Positions 36,262 to 48,299 of a stretch of DNA of 64,000 nucleotides are shown piece by piece. This DNA comes from Cannabis sativa (lineage: Eukaryota > Streptophyta > Magnoliopsida > Rosales > Cannabaceae), in the NCBI RefSeq assembly GCF_029168945.1, contig NC_083608.1:23020136-23084135 (forward strand). The letters are read 5' to 3'. Numbering within the stretch: the stretch's first letter is position 1; every line of letters begins with the position of its first letter. The position numbers were made by a program, and so were the translations under genes. The notes under the pieces were generated by a model that worked only from the letters and a program-made list of their open reading frames with translations, ran no database searches and was not told where the DNA came from.

Positions 36262-38139
36262 TATTGGAAATTATTTTACCAGGATCTTAGATCTACTCAC
36301 AAGTATGTTGTTTAACACCCTAAATATGAACTTTCTAAAACGATAAAATAAACACATATAAAGTTAAGAAAACCTTACATTGATGCAACGGAATTAATGT
36401 CTCCTTCCACTCAGATCTATAACCCTTGTATCATTTCTGTCGCAGAGTATAATCAAGATCTGAGCCCGAATGTCCTTCTTCTTTGAGTTTGATCCTTCAC
36501 AGTCTTCCAATCTATGATTGAGTTACTGCTTGCTGTGTGTGGGCACTCACTCTTTCACTAGGGTCGAAATTTATGAAGAGAAAAGAGAGAAGAGGGTTTC
36601 GGCCAATAGAAGAAAATAAGGAAAGCTCAGTTTTTCTGAAGAGAGAAATTTCTGTCAGAAGATGTTATTGAAAACTTGTGATTTGACTGAGCCATCACTT
36701 TCTATTTATAAGCAACTACTAGGTTTAGGTTAGGAATTATTTGGCATTAAAATAATGAAAATATTAATTTGAAAAAGTCAAAACAGTGGCCGGCCATGAT
36801 GTAGTTTATGGGCCCACTTGATTTTGCAGTTTTCACAAATTTTATTTGTATTTTCTCAAAAACGCCAATTTTCTAATTCTAACCTTTTAAATGCCAAAAC
36901 TAATTATTTAATAACTAAAATAGATTATTAAATAATATTGTCATTTAATTTAATTATTAACTAGACATATAAAGTCCATTAATAAATAAATAAACCTAGA
37001 ATCTCTTTTCTTTACAATTTCACCCCTGCTTAGTGAAAATTCACAAATTAGACATAGTCTAACTTTAGAATTATAATTGATCAATCACGAATCAATTAAT
37101 GAGTCTTACAAGCAGAATGTTCTCAACTAGAATGGAGACCATGGATCTATATGCTGAGCTTCCAATAAGTGAACCAAATTTACCAAGTAAATTCCTACTT
37201 ATTAATTCTTCGTTGAATCCACTCTTAGAACTTAGAATTGCACTCTCAGACTTATATAGAGCATATTATATGTTCCACGATATCAATATGCTATCTCATT
37301 TAACCATTATTATAATCTTATTGTGATTTAAAGATCTTCTATATAGATGATCTACATCAAGATGGGATTTCTTTACCGTTCTTACCCCTCAATGTATTTT
37401 GCCCCTTAAAACACTTAGCTACCTGTAAATGGTGTTTAGTGATATAATAATTAGTCAGTTAAACAAGAGCTCATCCATTTACTTCTATTTGCTAAGCTCG
37501 AAGGGAATCATCACTTGACTTCTATACACCAGTAGAAGCTATAGATTCCATATTTATGTTCAGCACTCCCACTCAATCATACTATCATGTTCCCAAAATA
37601 TACGTATCACCCTGACCTAAAAGTAGGCTTAACTAATAAATCAAAGAACATGAATAGCACTCCTGAGTTGAGCCTAAACATATCAGGATTTAGATTCTTT
37701 TAATCTTAAGATCAACTACTGATATTGACTTAGAAAGATATATATAACAGTAAGTTTGTAATATCTTAACTTAGTTGCAATATCGGCCTAGTCCAATGTA
37801 TACTCCATACATTCAAAACTAGTATACTTTACTAATATTCTGGAAAGAACATAACACTTACTCCAAGTGTAAGTACACATCATCGCTGATTATCACATTA
37901 GTGTAAATCCAATAACACTGATGAAACAGGGACCAAGTCTTTTGATTCATATGATCACAATCACATTCCACTGTGTTGACGATACTGTAATTGTGAATAA
38001 ACATATGATCTGGATTTAACTGATTTTGTGTGTGTAAATGTAATAAACATATTAAACCATTAGCATGTAGAATTCAAATTTCTTATATTGATAACTAATC
38101 AGATTGTAAAGAGTTTTATTTAGGGCATAAAACCCAACA
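36262..38139 (-). mobile_element. solo LTR (copia-type family), TSD CAAGC
   Basis: A single 1.88 kb LTR on the minus strand ends in ...AAAACCCAACA at 38139 and starts near TATTGGAAATTATTTTACC at 36262, where the first dinucleotide is mutated. It is flanked by CAAGC on both sides (36257-36261 and 38140-38144). The same family occurs at 51696-53603 and 59947-61852. One LTR with an intact 5-bp duplication means the internal part was removed by recombination between two LTRs. Confidence 0.85.
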
Positions 38140-38144
38140 CAAGC

Positions 38145-39216
38145 TTGATAGTTATAGTAGAAGAAAGAGAATGAGAAAACAAAATCCAGTTGGAGTTTAG
38201 CTAGTTAGTGTGAGCTTCGGTGGCCTGAGTAAGGACCGAGGAATTCATTGGAGCTATGGGATCTGGTACAAGATCTGTTGATGTGGACTCCATTAAAGAC
38301 GTTAATCAAGAGAGACAACATGTAATTGAACACATAATAGAAAGCAGGGAAGAAGAAGAAGAGAATCTGAGATAAGATCTTGATTCATAAATGCTCAACT
38401 TTATTATTGATCACGGTGATATTTATACAAGTACTAACAAACAATCACTTAGTTGGCAGTTATATAGTCAACTGTCTTAACCACTTTTTAACTACTGAGC
38501 ATCATTTACAGTGTTCATGGGGAGATGTAATCTCAGAATATTAAGGGAAAATCTTAAAAATATCTCCTTTATAGACATAAACCTATTTTTCCGTCAGTGC
38601 AAAAAAAATCAGAAACAATACATTTTCTCGAAAAATGTAACGAGAATTAAAAATGAACTATATGTAGGGGCCTCCGAGAGGTTTTCGCCCACTTGGAGGC
38701 TTGACTTTTGGGAGCCACTTGAGAACTATACCTTGCTTCCAGATGCCAACACACCTTCCGAACGTTGCATGAGTGGGCTTCAATATTAATTTTTAATCCC
38801 CTTTTAATAGGGATTTATTGGACACTCTCTTAGACAGCCAAATATTTTGGTAAGAATAATGACAATAATATACTATTTATTTCGGTAAATGTTATTATAA
38901 TTAATATTATTATTTATTATTTTACTACAATAAATTTACTAAAAAATAATATTTATGTATTTTTTTAACTTTTGACTCTCTTATAGTTAAACTTAATTAT
39001 CTAACTTTTGTCTCTTTATTTTCTAGGAGAATTAAATTTTATTGTTTTGATTATTTATTAAAAGTTCTCACAAATTTGTTATTTAATTTTTCTAGAGAGT
39101 TCCTATCTTTAACATAGATATAGATTGCATATGTGGTTCCAGATTTTGTATGAAATTCCATAAACATATTTATTAATTGTTGTAAATGAAAAAATAAAAT
39201 GACACATAAATTTATA
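38145..39216. other. unassigned intergenic sequence
   Basis: A GA-rich stretch (38150-38380), then AT-rich sequence. The short open frame at 38511-38789 is not recognised. No gene is supported. Confidence 0.3.
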
Positions 39217-39437
39217 GGGACATGATTTTGTTCCGTGATTGTACTTTCACAGAATGTATTCCGTGATGTATACGACAGCCGTTAGATGAGCGAGTTATTT
39301 GATCTGAGGGCTGAGATTGATTTAGGGGTGATTAGGGTTAAAAATAGTAACGTGTCTGTGACTCATCTAATGTACCCTGAGACTCATCTAATGTATCACG
39401 GAATACATTCCGTAGAAGTACGACAAAATCGTGTCCT
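39217..39437. mobile_element. 221-bp MITE, TA target duplication
   Basis: Inverted ends of about 45 bp: GGGACATGATTTTGT on the left and AGGACACGATTTTGT (complement) on the right, each followed by a GAATGTATTCCGTGAT block. Both sides are flanked by TA, as in Tc1/mariner-like elements. It has no coding capacity. Confidence 0.65.
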
Positions 39438-39440
39438 TAG

Positions 39441-40456
39441 GCTATGTTTAGTAGGAAGGAGAGAGAGTAGGATGGATGGAGAGTGTAGAAAGGATGGAGA
39501 GTAGGAGGGATGGAGAGGATATTTGTTCTCCTTTGTGCTGTTTGGTGTTAGGAGTATATGGGGAAGGATGGAGAGTCTCTAGGGGTGTGCATAAATCGAT
39601 CCAATCCAATGTGAACCGACCGATCCAATTACAACCGACCGCCAAACATTAGATATCCAATTGTGTTCGGATCGGATTGGATGTTATTTTTAAATATCCA
39701 ATTGGATCGGATCGGATGGTGGATGGGGTGTCTAAAAATCCAATACATCCAACATCCAATCGAACTAATTAGTATTTTTCATATAGTTTGGATGAGTAAT
39801 TAGATTTTATATTGTTATTCGTCAAATCTATATGTATATATTAAAATTATTAAAGTTTTACTCTTTTTTTCTTGGATTGGATGGATCCAGATCCAATACA
39901 TACTGGATCTAAAATATTGGATGAATCCAATCCGATCCAAAAAATACTAGGTCAAAAATATTAGATAAACCCAAATTAAATAAATAAATATATATATATA
40001 TATGAAATACATCCAATGGATAGAACCGATCCAATCCAACATCCAATGGATGTTGGATCGATTGGATGAAGAAATTAATTGGATCGGATCGGATGGTAAA
40101 ATCTAACATGCAATATATGATTGGATCGGATCTGAGTAAGCCTAAAAACATTGGATGTGATCCAATGAACACCCCTAGTAAAATAAATATTAAAATTACT
40201 ATTTTATCATTTTTAATGTAATTATATATTTTTTTTTTCAAAGGTATAAAAGAAATTTCGTATATTTTTTTTGTCTTTTTCTTGAATTCCCCCATATTAT
40301 GAGGGATTAAAAATAGTGTGTTTGGAGGGAGATCTTCTCCTTCCATCTCTTCTCTCCCTCTTGCCGAACAAGAGAATTTTCCAATCCCTCCATCCCTCTC
40401 CCTCCACCCCTCCCCCTCCCTCCTTCTCTTCCCTCTTCCCTCTACCAAACATAGTG
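39441..40456. mobile_element. inverted-repeat element with purine-rich ends
   Basis: The left end GGCTATGTTTAGTAGGAAGGAG pairs with the right end (complement ACTATGTTTGGTAGAGGGAAGAG). The sub-terminal sequence is GGATGGAGAG-rich on the left and CTCCATCCCTC-rich on the right. A second element is nested inside. The target duplication is not settled, and there is no transposase. Confidence 0.55.
39579..40178. mobile_element. nested hAT-type MITE
   Basis: The ends CTAGGGGTGTGCAT and (complement) CTAGGGGTGTTCAT are typical of hAT-related plant MITEs. The interior is full of GATCCAATCC and ATCCAATGG repeats in both orientations. An 8-bp duplication was not found. It lies inside 39441-40456. Confidence 0.6.
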
Positions 40457-40493
<37 letters not shown>

Positions 40494-40951
40494 ATTCTAT
40501 ATAAAGTGTGCCTATATAACTGAAATTGTTGGTTTATGAGAAATTTAGGGATGATTTTTTATTTTTATTTAATAAAATAATAAAATATTATTTATATATA
40601 ATAAAATAATAATAAAACAAATCCTATTAATATTTGAACTGATATTAAATATTCTCAAATACCATCAAAATTTGCACTGCCGACTTGGCTTTCTCTGCCT
40701 TTTGATCGATATCATACCTCAAATCAACGTTGGAGTGACATTGATGAGAGCAAACCCAACTAGAAGAATAATCCATCTGAATTAATTCGAAATCGGAATG
40801 AGTGGCGGTGGAGAAGGTGAGTCCTTGGAGTATACTTTCACATGGATCGTCGCCATCTCTCTGGATATTGGACTAGATAGTTTGGAGGTTTGTGGGTTTG
40901 CTTTACCTTTTGGAATTGACCCATCTGTATTCTGTGGATATTGGTTTTCAG

Positions 40952-42863
40952 GACGGAACAGAGGTCCAAATCAAGTCATTAACCCGACAGAAGTACGTGT
41001 CTGCTGAGAATGGTGGAGGCATGAATGTAACCGTGGATAGAGATTCACCTTCTTCCTGGGAAATCTTTAAGGTTAGATTCTCACCACATTGTTATGCTTT
41101 TTATTTTATTTTTCGCTTTTTTTTCGTGAATGGAATTATCTTGCAAATTACCTAACTTCAGAATGTTAAAAATAGATAAAAAAAAAAAATCTAATTGTTT
41201 AAGCATGGAGCACCATAAAATTTATTGTTTATTTGGAACTTTTCTTGAATTCAGCGCAATGATAAATATATCAGTTAAACATGATAGTTTTGGTTAGTGC
41301 TTTTTGATATGTAAAGGGAAGCAAGAGATTGGTTGATGATGAAGAAAGCTATGTATTAGTGGATTTGAAAGGTCAAATTTTCTTAGATTGCTTTTGATTT
41401 GTGTAGTTTTGAAGGTTCCAGGCAAGGGTGAGAGGTCTGTTATGATGACTCATTCATTTGTCTGTAGCATGCTAATTGAAACTCACTTCCTAAGTATTTA
41501 GTTAGATAGTCTTGCTTAATACATCTTGAGATTTGAAGTCTTTAACAAAATACTAATCTTGCCCATGTTAGCTAATTTCCCATTTGGCCTCAATCTTTCA
41601 TAGTAAAACTATCAAAAAATGTTTTGCTTCTGTCATTTGTGTAGCTATGGAGAGTTTCCTCATCACAATTTCAGTTCAGAACATCTCAAGGACAATTTTT
41701 GACGTGTACTGGTCTAGGATGCTCTGTTTCTGCAACTGCTGGATCTCCTTCAACTACAGAAACATTTGATGTTGAAAGGAACAATGATAGGGTTCACATA
41801 AAAACGACTACTGGAGCCTATTTGCAGGTCAGCTTTTCAATATTTTTGCTGTTATCTAGACAATTGGAAGCAATGTTTTACCATATTGACATCCTGAAGA
41901 AGCAGCATGAGATCATGTTTCATTAATTTGGCCATGGGGCTTTCATCATAATTGTTAGACTAATTAAAGTTTTGTGGGAAACTTCTTATTAAAATGGATT
42001 TGTAAAGATCTTTGTTGGCAATATTGTTTTAAGATTTTTCTAACATGACTATCTAGACCCAAAAGGCTATTCAGATTGTCTTATCAATTTAATTATCTAT
42101 CCAAAATATCCAATTAGAGTTTAATAATTAAAATGATATTGTGCACTTTACTTGATAGGCTACATTAGGAGGTCAGCTTACAGCAGACTTTCCAGGGAAG
42201 CCGGGATGGGACAGTAATGCAGCCACATTTCAAATGATAATCGTTTCAGATAACTTGCACGGAGATTATCAGCTGGCTAATGGCTATGGACATAATGAGG
42301 CTAAACGGGTTCTTAAGGTAACTCCATGTCTTCATGCTCCTAAACTTCTCTTTCTCCTTTTCATTAATTATCACAAAGTATTCTTTTATTTTGCACACTT
42401 TTATTTTTGTCAATAGTTTGGACATCTTTGAATCTGCAGAAACATAGAAACAGTTTTATCACTATAGAAGACTTCAATTTTTTAAATAGACATGGAATTA
42501 ATACTGTGAGAATACCAGTCGGATGGTGGATTGCTTATGATCCTGATCTTCCTGCTCCATACATTGGTGGAACTTTGGAAGCTCTTGATAATGCATTTTC
42601 ATGGGCACAGTAGGATTGATTTACACCTTATTTTAGACAACTACTTCTTTAAATATACATAAAAGTATTTAGACAATAATTTTCTTATATAACTAAAAAC
42701 TTTGGTACAGATCATACGATATAAGATGCATTATTGATCTTCATGCTGCGCCTGGCTCCCAAAATGGCGTGGAGCATAGTTCAAGTAGAGATGGTTCAAC
42801 AAACTGGCCGACTCCAGATTACATCTCACAAACAATGCATGTTATAGATTTTCTAGCCTCCAG
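40952..42863 (+). pseudogene. captured glucan 1,3-beta-glucosidase fragment (GH5-type), five exons
   Basis: Exons 40952-41071, 41645-41827, 42159-42317, 42440-42609 and 42711-42863 have proper GT-AG borders and one open frame. The product matches plant exo-beta-1,3-glucanase-like proteins: a fascin-like part (KYVSAENGGGMNVTV, SQFQFRTSQGQFLTC), then the start of the glycosidase barrel (NGYGHNEAKRVLK, HGINTVRIPVGWW, IIDLHAAPGSQNG). The first exon with the signal peptide and start, and the 3' exons with the catalytic glutamates, are missing. The family acts on cell-wall beta-glucans. This copy cannot. No stop is seen in these exons, which suggests recent capture. Confidence 0.8.
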
Positions 42864-43221
42864 GTATTTTTGCACATTATTCGGAATTTGAAAATTGTGT
42901 TGTAATAAGTGAAATTTGTGTGTTATAAGTTCTGTAAACTTTAATTGCAACTTTAATTGCTGAGTCTCTTACGCTCCTGAGGTAATTGAAATTTTGGGAT
43001 CTTTTTTTATGTTTGGGCTGAAAAATTTGGATGAATCACTGATTGAATGAATCTTCTCCAAAATCTTTTGTTTGATTACATGAAATAGTGACTAACATCC
43101 AAATTTCAAAGTTGACGAAAAACTCGGTAACTTAATAAGGTAAAAACTACTATAATATTTACTTTATAAAACTTTCGTTTCAATATCTTACTATTATTAA
43201 CACCATTTGATTTTGATGTAG

Positions 43222-43857
43222 AAAAAATATTTTTGGATTGAGGCAGCAATAAAAATAACTGATACTCTCAAGAATTTTTATTACATGTCATGTAACGCAT
43301 GTCATAAAAAAATAGATTTATACAATCGAGATGAAAAAATCATATGTGACAAGCCAACATGTGGCCAAGAAGGATTTCCTATACCACGGTATATTACAAA
43401 AAACATATAATGAAATTGAAATTAAGTTAAAATAAAAAAAAAATATACTAACAATCTTATTATGCATTTTACAGTGCTATAGCATATGTTGAACTTGATG
43501 ACAATACAAAGAGCCTATCTGCTGTCATGTTCGCAGATATTGTGGAAAAAATATTTTCGTGTAATGCTGCCCAACTAATGAAATATACTGCAGAGGTGTA
43601 GTTTTTAAAAAATTAAATAGTTTTACATGTCTTTCATAGGTTAATTTTTTAATTAAATAAATTATGCACACCATGTCTAATCATCTTAAATGAAAATACA
43701 TCACTGTTTGCAGGAATACCGCCGCTTTATCGACACTACCATATTCAATTTATCAAATAAAAAATGGATAATCCAAATATATGCGGACCCGACTAGAATG
43801 AAAAGTGCAAAATACAAAAATTACACTATTGTCTCTATCAAAAAAAATGAAGATTGA
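43222..43857 (+). pseudogene. RPA1-like OB-fold/zinc domain ORF of the Helitron
   Basis: Exons 43222-43388, 43475-43595 and 43714-43857 join in frame. The peptide contains KYFWIEAAIKITD, a four-cysteine zinc motif (CNAC ... CDKPTC) and LDDNTKSLSAVMFADIVEKIF, the plan of the C-terminal DNA-binding domain of replication protein A large subunit (Rep_fac-A_C). Plant Helitrons are known to carry such RPA-like genes, so it is more likely the element's own gene than a second capture. The N-terminal OB folds are missing. It ends in a TGA at 43855-43857. Confidence 0.65.
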
Positions 43858-44137
43858 AATCCACCAATGACTATCATTAGTTTTCTTATCTACAATTTTT
43901 AGACTAATGCTATCTTCAATTATCAACAATTTAGAGATTGATTTTTAATTTTCTTTTTATCTTACCCCTATTTAAGTAATGTTTCTTTAAGTATTGGAAC
44001 ATTAATTTTTAGTTTATTTTTGGATTAACTTAAGAACATATTTAAATTTTCTTAAACACTAATATATTGCATTCAGTATTCAATAATAATCTAACTTTCA
44101 AATAACATAGAAAAAAACCTAGCATAAAATTTAGTAT

Positions 44138-44165
44138 ACGTGCCTCGCACGTAATTTTTTACTAG
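44138..44165 (+). other. Helitron 3' terminal hairpin and CTAG end
   Basis: A 6-bp perfect stem with a 3-base loop is followed by AATTTTTTA and CTAG, the termination signal of rolling-circle transposition. It lies 350 bp upstream of the methyltransferase start codon. The stretch 44166-44515 holds the presumed methyltransferase promoter, with no TATA box that I can fix. Confidence 0.7.
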
Positions 44166-44515
44166 TATATATATAAATACTAATAATATTATTTTACATT
44201 TTCGGTCTCCGAGCGTTGGGACCCAAAACGCATGATATGTACATACGACGCACAGGTGTACAAATATATTTATAACTTCTATCTTCTTCATAGAATTCGA
44301 TTTCTCTTTTTCTTCAAACAATCTACTCTAAAATTGTCATGGGTGGGGCTTGAAAAAAGAAAAAGAAAAAACATTTTAGTCATTAAGAAATTCGAAAGAA
44401 ACTTCCCACTGAATAGCCCTCCACCATATGTGCCCAAGAAACTAATAATATTTAATTGATTCGAAAACAAATAAATTGGTATTACTCACTAAACTGCAAA
44501 ACTCTAGGGAGAGAA

Positions 44516-45446
44516 ATGGCTGAATTGTTTGTTAAGCAATCAGAGCCGTACGCCCAAGCTCGGCCTGATTACCCAAAAGAGCTCTTTGAATTCATTGCCA
44601 CCAAGACTCCCTTTCACGACCTCGCCTGGGATGTCGGCACTGGAACTGGACAAGCTGCCCACTCGGTGACTAGATTCTCTTTTGCTCTATGATTAATATC
44701 TTCTTTTTCTTCTTCTTATTTTTTTCCGTCGCTGAGATTAATTGTTATTTTTGTTGTTGTTCCATTTAGCTATTTCATCTTTTTTTCATATGTTTCAGCT
44801 AGCTGAGATATACAAGAACGTTATTGGAACAGACACAAGCTTAAAACAACTCCAATTCACAACATCGCGCCCAAATATTCGTTATGAGCAAACCCTACCA
44901 GTCATGTCCACAACTGAAATCAATGAAAAAGTAGCACCGGAATCAAGCGTCGATTTGGTTACAGTAGCCCAAGCTCTTCATTGGCTCGACCTCCCAAACT
45001 TCTATGAGCAAGTAAGGTTTGTACTCAAGAAACCAAACGGCGTCGTCGCGGCTTGGTGCTATACCCTGCCACGTGTCAACGATTCAGTGGATCAAGTCTT
45101 GGATCGGTTCTACGCTGAATCTCATCCTTACTGGGACTCAGCTCGAAAATTAGTGGAGAACGAATACAGGGACATTGATTTTCCCTTTGAGCCGGTGGAT
45201 GGGACCAACGAAACGGGGCCGTTTCAATTTGTGAGTGAGAAAATGATGAACTTGGAGGAGTTTTTGACATATCTGAAGTCATGGTCAGCATATCAAACAG
45301 CTAAGGACAAGGGCGTGGAGCTTTTGGTGGATCGTGTGGTTGAGGATTTTAAAGGAGCATGGGAAAGTGATGAAGGTGGATCATATGGTAAAAAGGTTGT
45401 CAAGTATCCTGTGTTTTTGAGGATTGGAAAAGTGAAGAACGTGTAA
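44516..45446 (+). CDS. SAM-dependent methyltransferase (class I), two exons
   Basis: Exon 1 is 44516-44665 (50 codons) and exon 2 is 44799-45446. The GT-AG intron is phase 0, giving 265 residues. The protein is a cytosolic-type class I methyltransferase. Motif I WDVGTGTGQAA (residues 38-48) binds SAM, TDTS (61-64) is the usual acidic loop, and VDLVTVAQALHW (101-112) is the next core strand. It resembles the plant family of small putative methyltransferases that begin with F-KQ-Y-RP-YP and contain AAWCYT and WSAYQTAK. The substrate is unknown. No lesion is seen. A Helitron ends 350 bp upstream and a Mutator MITE starts about 240 bp downstream, so both flanks are transposon-derived. Confidence 0.88.
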
Positions 45447-45683
45447 GGTAAAAGCTTTTAGTAATTTGATGTTTTTCCAATAATTAATTTTGTAAATCAA
45501 ACTTTGGATGTGCTTAGAAATTACTATGTACCTAAGAAGCAAAATAGTGATCTATTGCTAAATTAATATAGCTCATTTTGTTCAAGTTTGTTGAAGTATT
45601 AAAAGTGGATTCAAATTTGGATTGATTCAAATTTGAATTATAATATAGCACAATATAAAATTTGTATCATAATAAATATATTA

Positions 45684-46759
45684 GATGAGTGCTAAGAAAC
45701 TTTTTATCCCACTCTTTATTGGATTCTCTATTTAATTGGATTCTCTATTTAATGTGATGACAAATGTCATATTTTGAGCAAAATTTATTTTTACTTAATA
45801 ATTAGTTATGATATTATAATGTTATTACAATTGTGCTATTACTATTTCTCATATAATTATTTAACTAACTTCTTATTTATAAAAGAATTAACCCATTAAG
45901 AATAAAAATGAAAAAAAAACATATACATATATTTTAAAATAAAACAAAGTAATAATTAATATTTATTTAAAAATTGTAATTTTTTTTTCCTTTTAAAAAA
46001 TTATGCAATATAAAAATTAATACAACTTAAATCTTTTTTTTCTTTATGAAAAAGTAATATTTTTTTTATGATTATTATAATTATATTATTTATCAATATA
46101 AATACACTAATAAACTATCTAATATATTTAGGAATTATTACATAGAAAATATAAATTGATACTTTATTTACAAAAATACATCCATAAGGTGTGGACAACA
46201 TTTATACCTTTTATGTAATTTTAATTACCAAAATACTGTATTAGAAGTGGAGTGAATTTTCACTTGTATAAGAAGAATAAAAAAATAATTTAAAAATAGA
46301 GTGATAAATCCAAAAAAAAAACTAGTACTGTATAATAAAAGAACTAATAAAATATAAAATAGTACAAAAAGATTAATAATAATAATAGTTTTAAGTCATT
46401 GAATTTTTTTTTTGTATACATTAAACTTATTACAGTTTTTACTTTTTTGAAAAAAAAAATAAAATCTTGCAATTAATCTATGTATAATTTAAATGTATAT
46501 ATATTGTACTTTTTTATTTTTTTTCTTCCAAATATATATTTTTTTGTTTGTAATTAAGTAAAAATAAAAAAAATTAATGAAGTAATCAAATTATAATAAA
46601 TAATTAGTTATTATAAAATAATTTAGTTAGAATGGCATAATTATAATAACATTAGAATATTATAATTAAATATTAAGCAAAAACAAACCTTACTCAAAAT
46701 TTGACATTTGTCATTATATTAAAGAGAGAGTGAGATATAGAGTCTCCTTAGTAATCCTT
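45684..46759. mobile_element. Mutator-type MITE with long inverted ends, 9-bp TSD
   Basis: Inverted ends of about 160 bp (45684-45850 and 46600-46759) share GACAAATGTCA-ATTTTGAG and CTAAG-A-ACT blocks. They are flanked by AATATATTA at 45675-45683 and 46760-46768. A 9-bp duplication with long inverted ends is the Mutator pattern. The interior is AT-rich and non-coding and includes one arm of another inverted pair (46133-46245). Confidence 0.75.
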
Positions 46760-47830
46760 AATATATTATTTTTATATGAGAAATGCTAAAAGACATCTAT
46801 GATTATGTATTAATATCGCTATTAGTTGAAGCCAATTATAAGGTGACATATAATATTTAGGGCTTTTTTTCAGTTTTAACCAAAAAAGTAACAATATTGC
46901 AAAAATACTTTCAGCTGGCCAAATAAACATATGTACAACCCAAATAAAAAAAAAAATTACACACACTTTCAACCCAGGATCCATGCTTCTTGGGCAACTA
47001 TCGCGCAACCATCGCGCAACCATACAGCAACCCAATCCAACCGAAACGAAAATTCAACCAGAAAGAGAAACACCATTAATTTCGGCGACTTCACCTGAGA
47101 AGACGACCAGAATCAATCAAAACAAGGGTTGTTTCGAATTCATAAAAAAAAGTATAGAAAGCTACTACGAAACTAAAATTCAACCAGAAATCTAGTTTAA
47201 TTTGCATAATACTAATGTCCTGACTTCAATTTTTAAATCCATGAAAGACATATCTCAAAAAGTTGAACTAGAGTTCCCAAACAATCCAACTCAAGTATAA
47301 TCCAAAAAAAAATTTACATCAATACTATAGTAAAATGTTTATGCTGGTGTATTTTTTGTTGTTTTTCAAATTTCTAATGGTGAATTTATTTATATTAAAT
47401 CATAAAAAGACATATAGATAGAGTTACGTACGTGAAAATACTGTTCTGATTTTTAATGTTTCACAACAGTTGCATTACATTTGTATAGACATTTTGCTAA
47501 CAGTTATTTCGTCTGAATGAAATCTTCGTCTAATGCAACATTCGGCCAACCACCTAGCAACCACCCAGAAACTTTCGTCTGATGCAACCTTCGACCAACT
47601 ACCCAGCAACCACTCTGTAACTATCGTCTGATTGAAACCTTCTTCTGATGCAACCATCGCGCAACCACACAACAACCACTATGCAACCATCGTCTGATTG
47701 TGTAAGTGATAGTGTAAGTGGTATTTTGGTAATTAAAATCACACAAAAGGTACAAATGTTGTCCTTACCTTACGAAGGTATTTTTGTAAATAAAGTGTGA
47801 ATTTATATTTTTTATGTAATAATTCTTAAT
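46133..47830. repeat. inverted arms of about 110 bp and GCAACC-rich repeats
   Basis: 46133-46245 is inverted relative to 47719-47830 at about 85% by eye (landmarks TTTACAAAAATAC and TTTTAATTACCAAAATAC). The left arm lies inside the Mutator MITE, so the two structures cross and do not nest. 46985-47035 and 47540-47700 carry repeated GCAACCATCGCGCAACC-type units. No gene is supported. Confidence 0.5.
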
Positions 47831-47959
47831 ATTTTATTATTAAATTTAATTATTGCATTAAATTATAAAACTTTTTACATTAGTTGATATTAATACCATT
47901 TTGTATATTTCAATCCGCTAATATTAATTATTATCATAGTTGTTGTTGTTTTGAACAAT

Positions 47960-48185
47960 TCAAGACATGAAGAACCCACAATGCTACAAAGAGGCTATAG
48001 AATGTAAATAGACACTGCTAGCTATGGTAGAAAGCTATGATAGAAGTGTCAACTTCTTTGAAGTAGAATGATACTTGGTATCTAGTTCCAAAGCATAAAA
48101 ATCAGAAAGTTATTGGATGTAATTAAGTGGATCTTCAAAGTTAAAGATGGTATAACTCCCACAGATCCTAAGAGCTCTACTTAAA
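47960..48185 (+). pseudogene. copia reverse-transcriptase start, fragment
   Basis: Plus-strand frames give WYLVPKHKNQKVIGC and, after a frameshift, KWIFKVKDGITPTDP, the first conserved block of copia reverse transcriptase. Only about 225 bp remain, broken by a stop. Confidence 0.6.
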
Positions 48186-48299
48186 GAAAAAAAAAACATA
48201 TTTTACAACACTTATTTAGTAATATTTGTAAAATAAGTGTTACCAATTCATTAGTTCTTTTATTTAAAAACACTTATAAAATAAGTGTTGTCTAATAAA

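Larger units (their letters stand above)
40491..44165 (+). mobile_element. Helitron with captured gene exons, 3.68 kb
   Basis: It starts TCTATTCTATATAAAGTGTG after an A and ends CTAG before a T at 44166. A perfect 6-bp-stem hairpin (ACGTGC-CTC-GCACGT, 44138-44152) lies 10 bp before the final CTAG. The 5' terminus is related to that of the Helitron at 3977. Inside are five exons of a glucan 1,3-beta-glucosidase gene with introns and an RPA-like three-exon ORF. The Rep/helicase protein is absent, so it is non-autonomous. A (TA)n run lies just before the start. Confidence 0.75.

Noticed and set aside
40318..40539. Open frame on the plus strand before the Helitron
   Set aside because: It encodes only low-complexity CTCC and TA repeats at the end of an inverted-repeat element.
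43222..43857. Host replication protein A gene
   Set aside because: Only the C-terminal domain is present, inside clear Helitron ends, so an element-borne ORF is more likely.
46985..47700. Possible repetitive protein gene from GCAACC units
   Set aside because: Frames are short and interrupted; the units look like simple repeat DNA.
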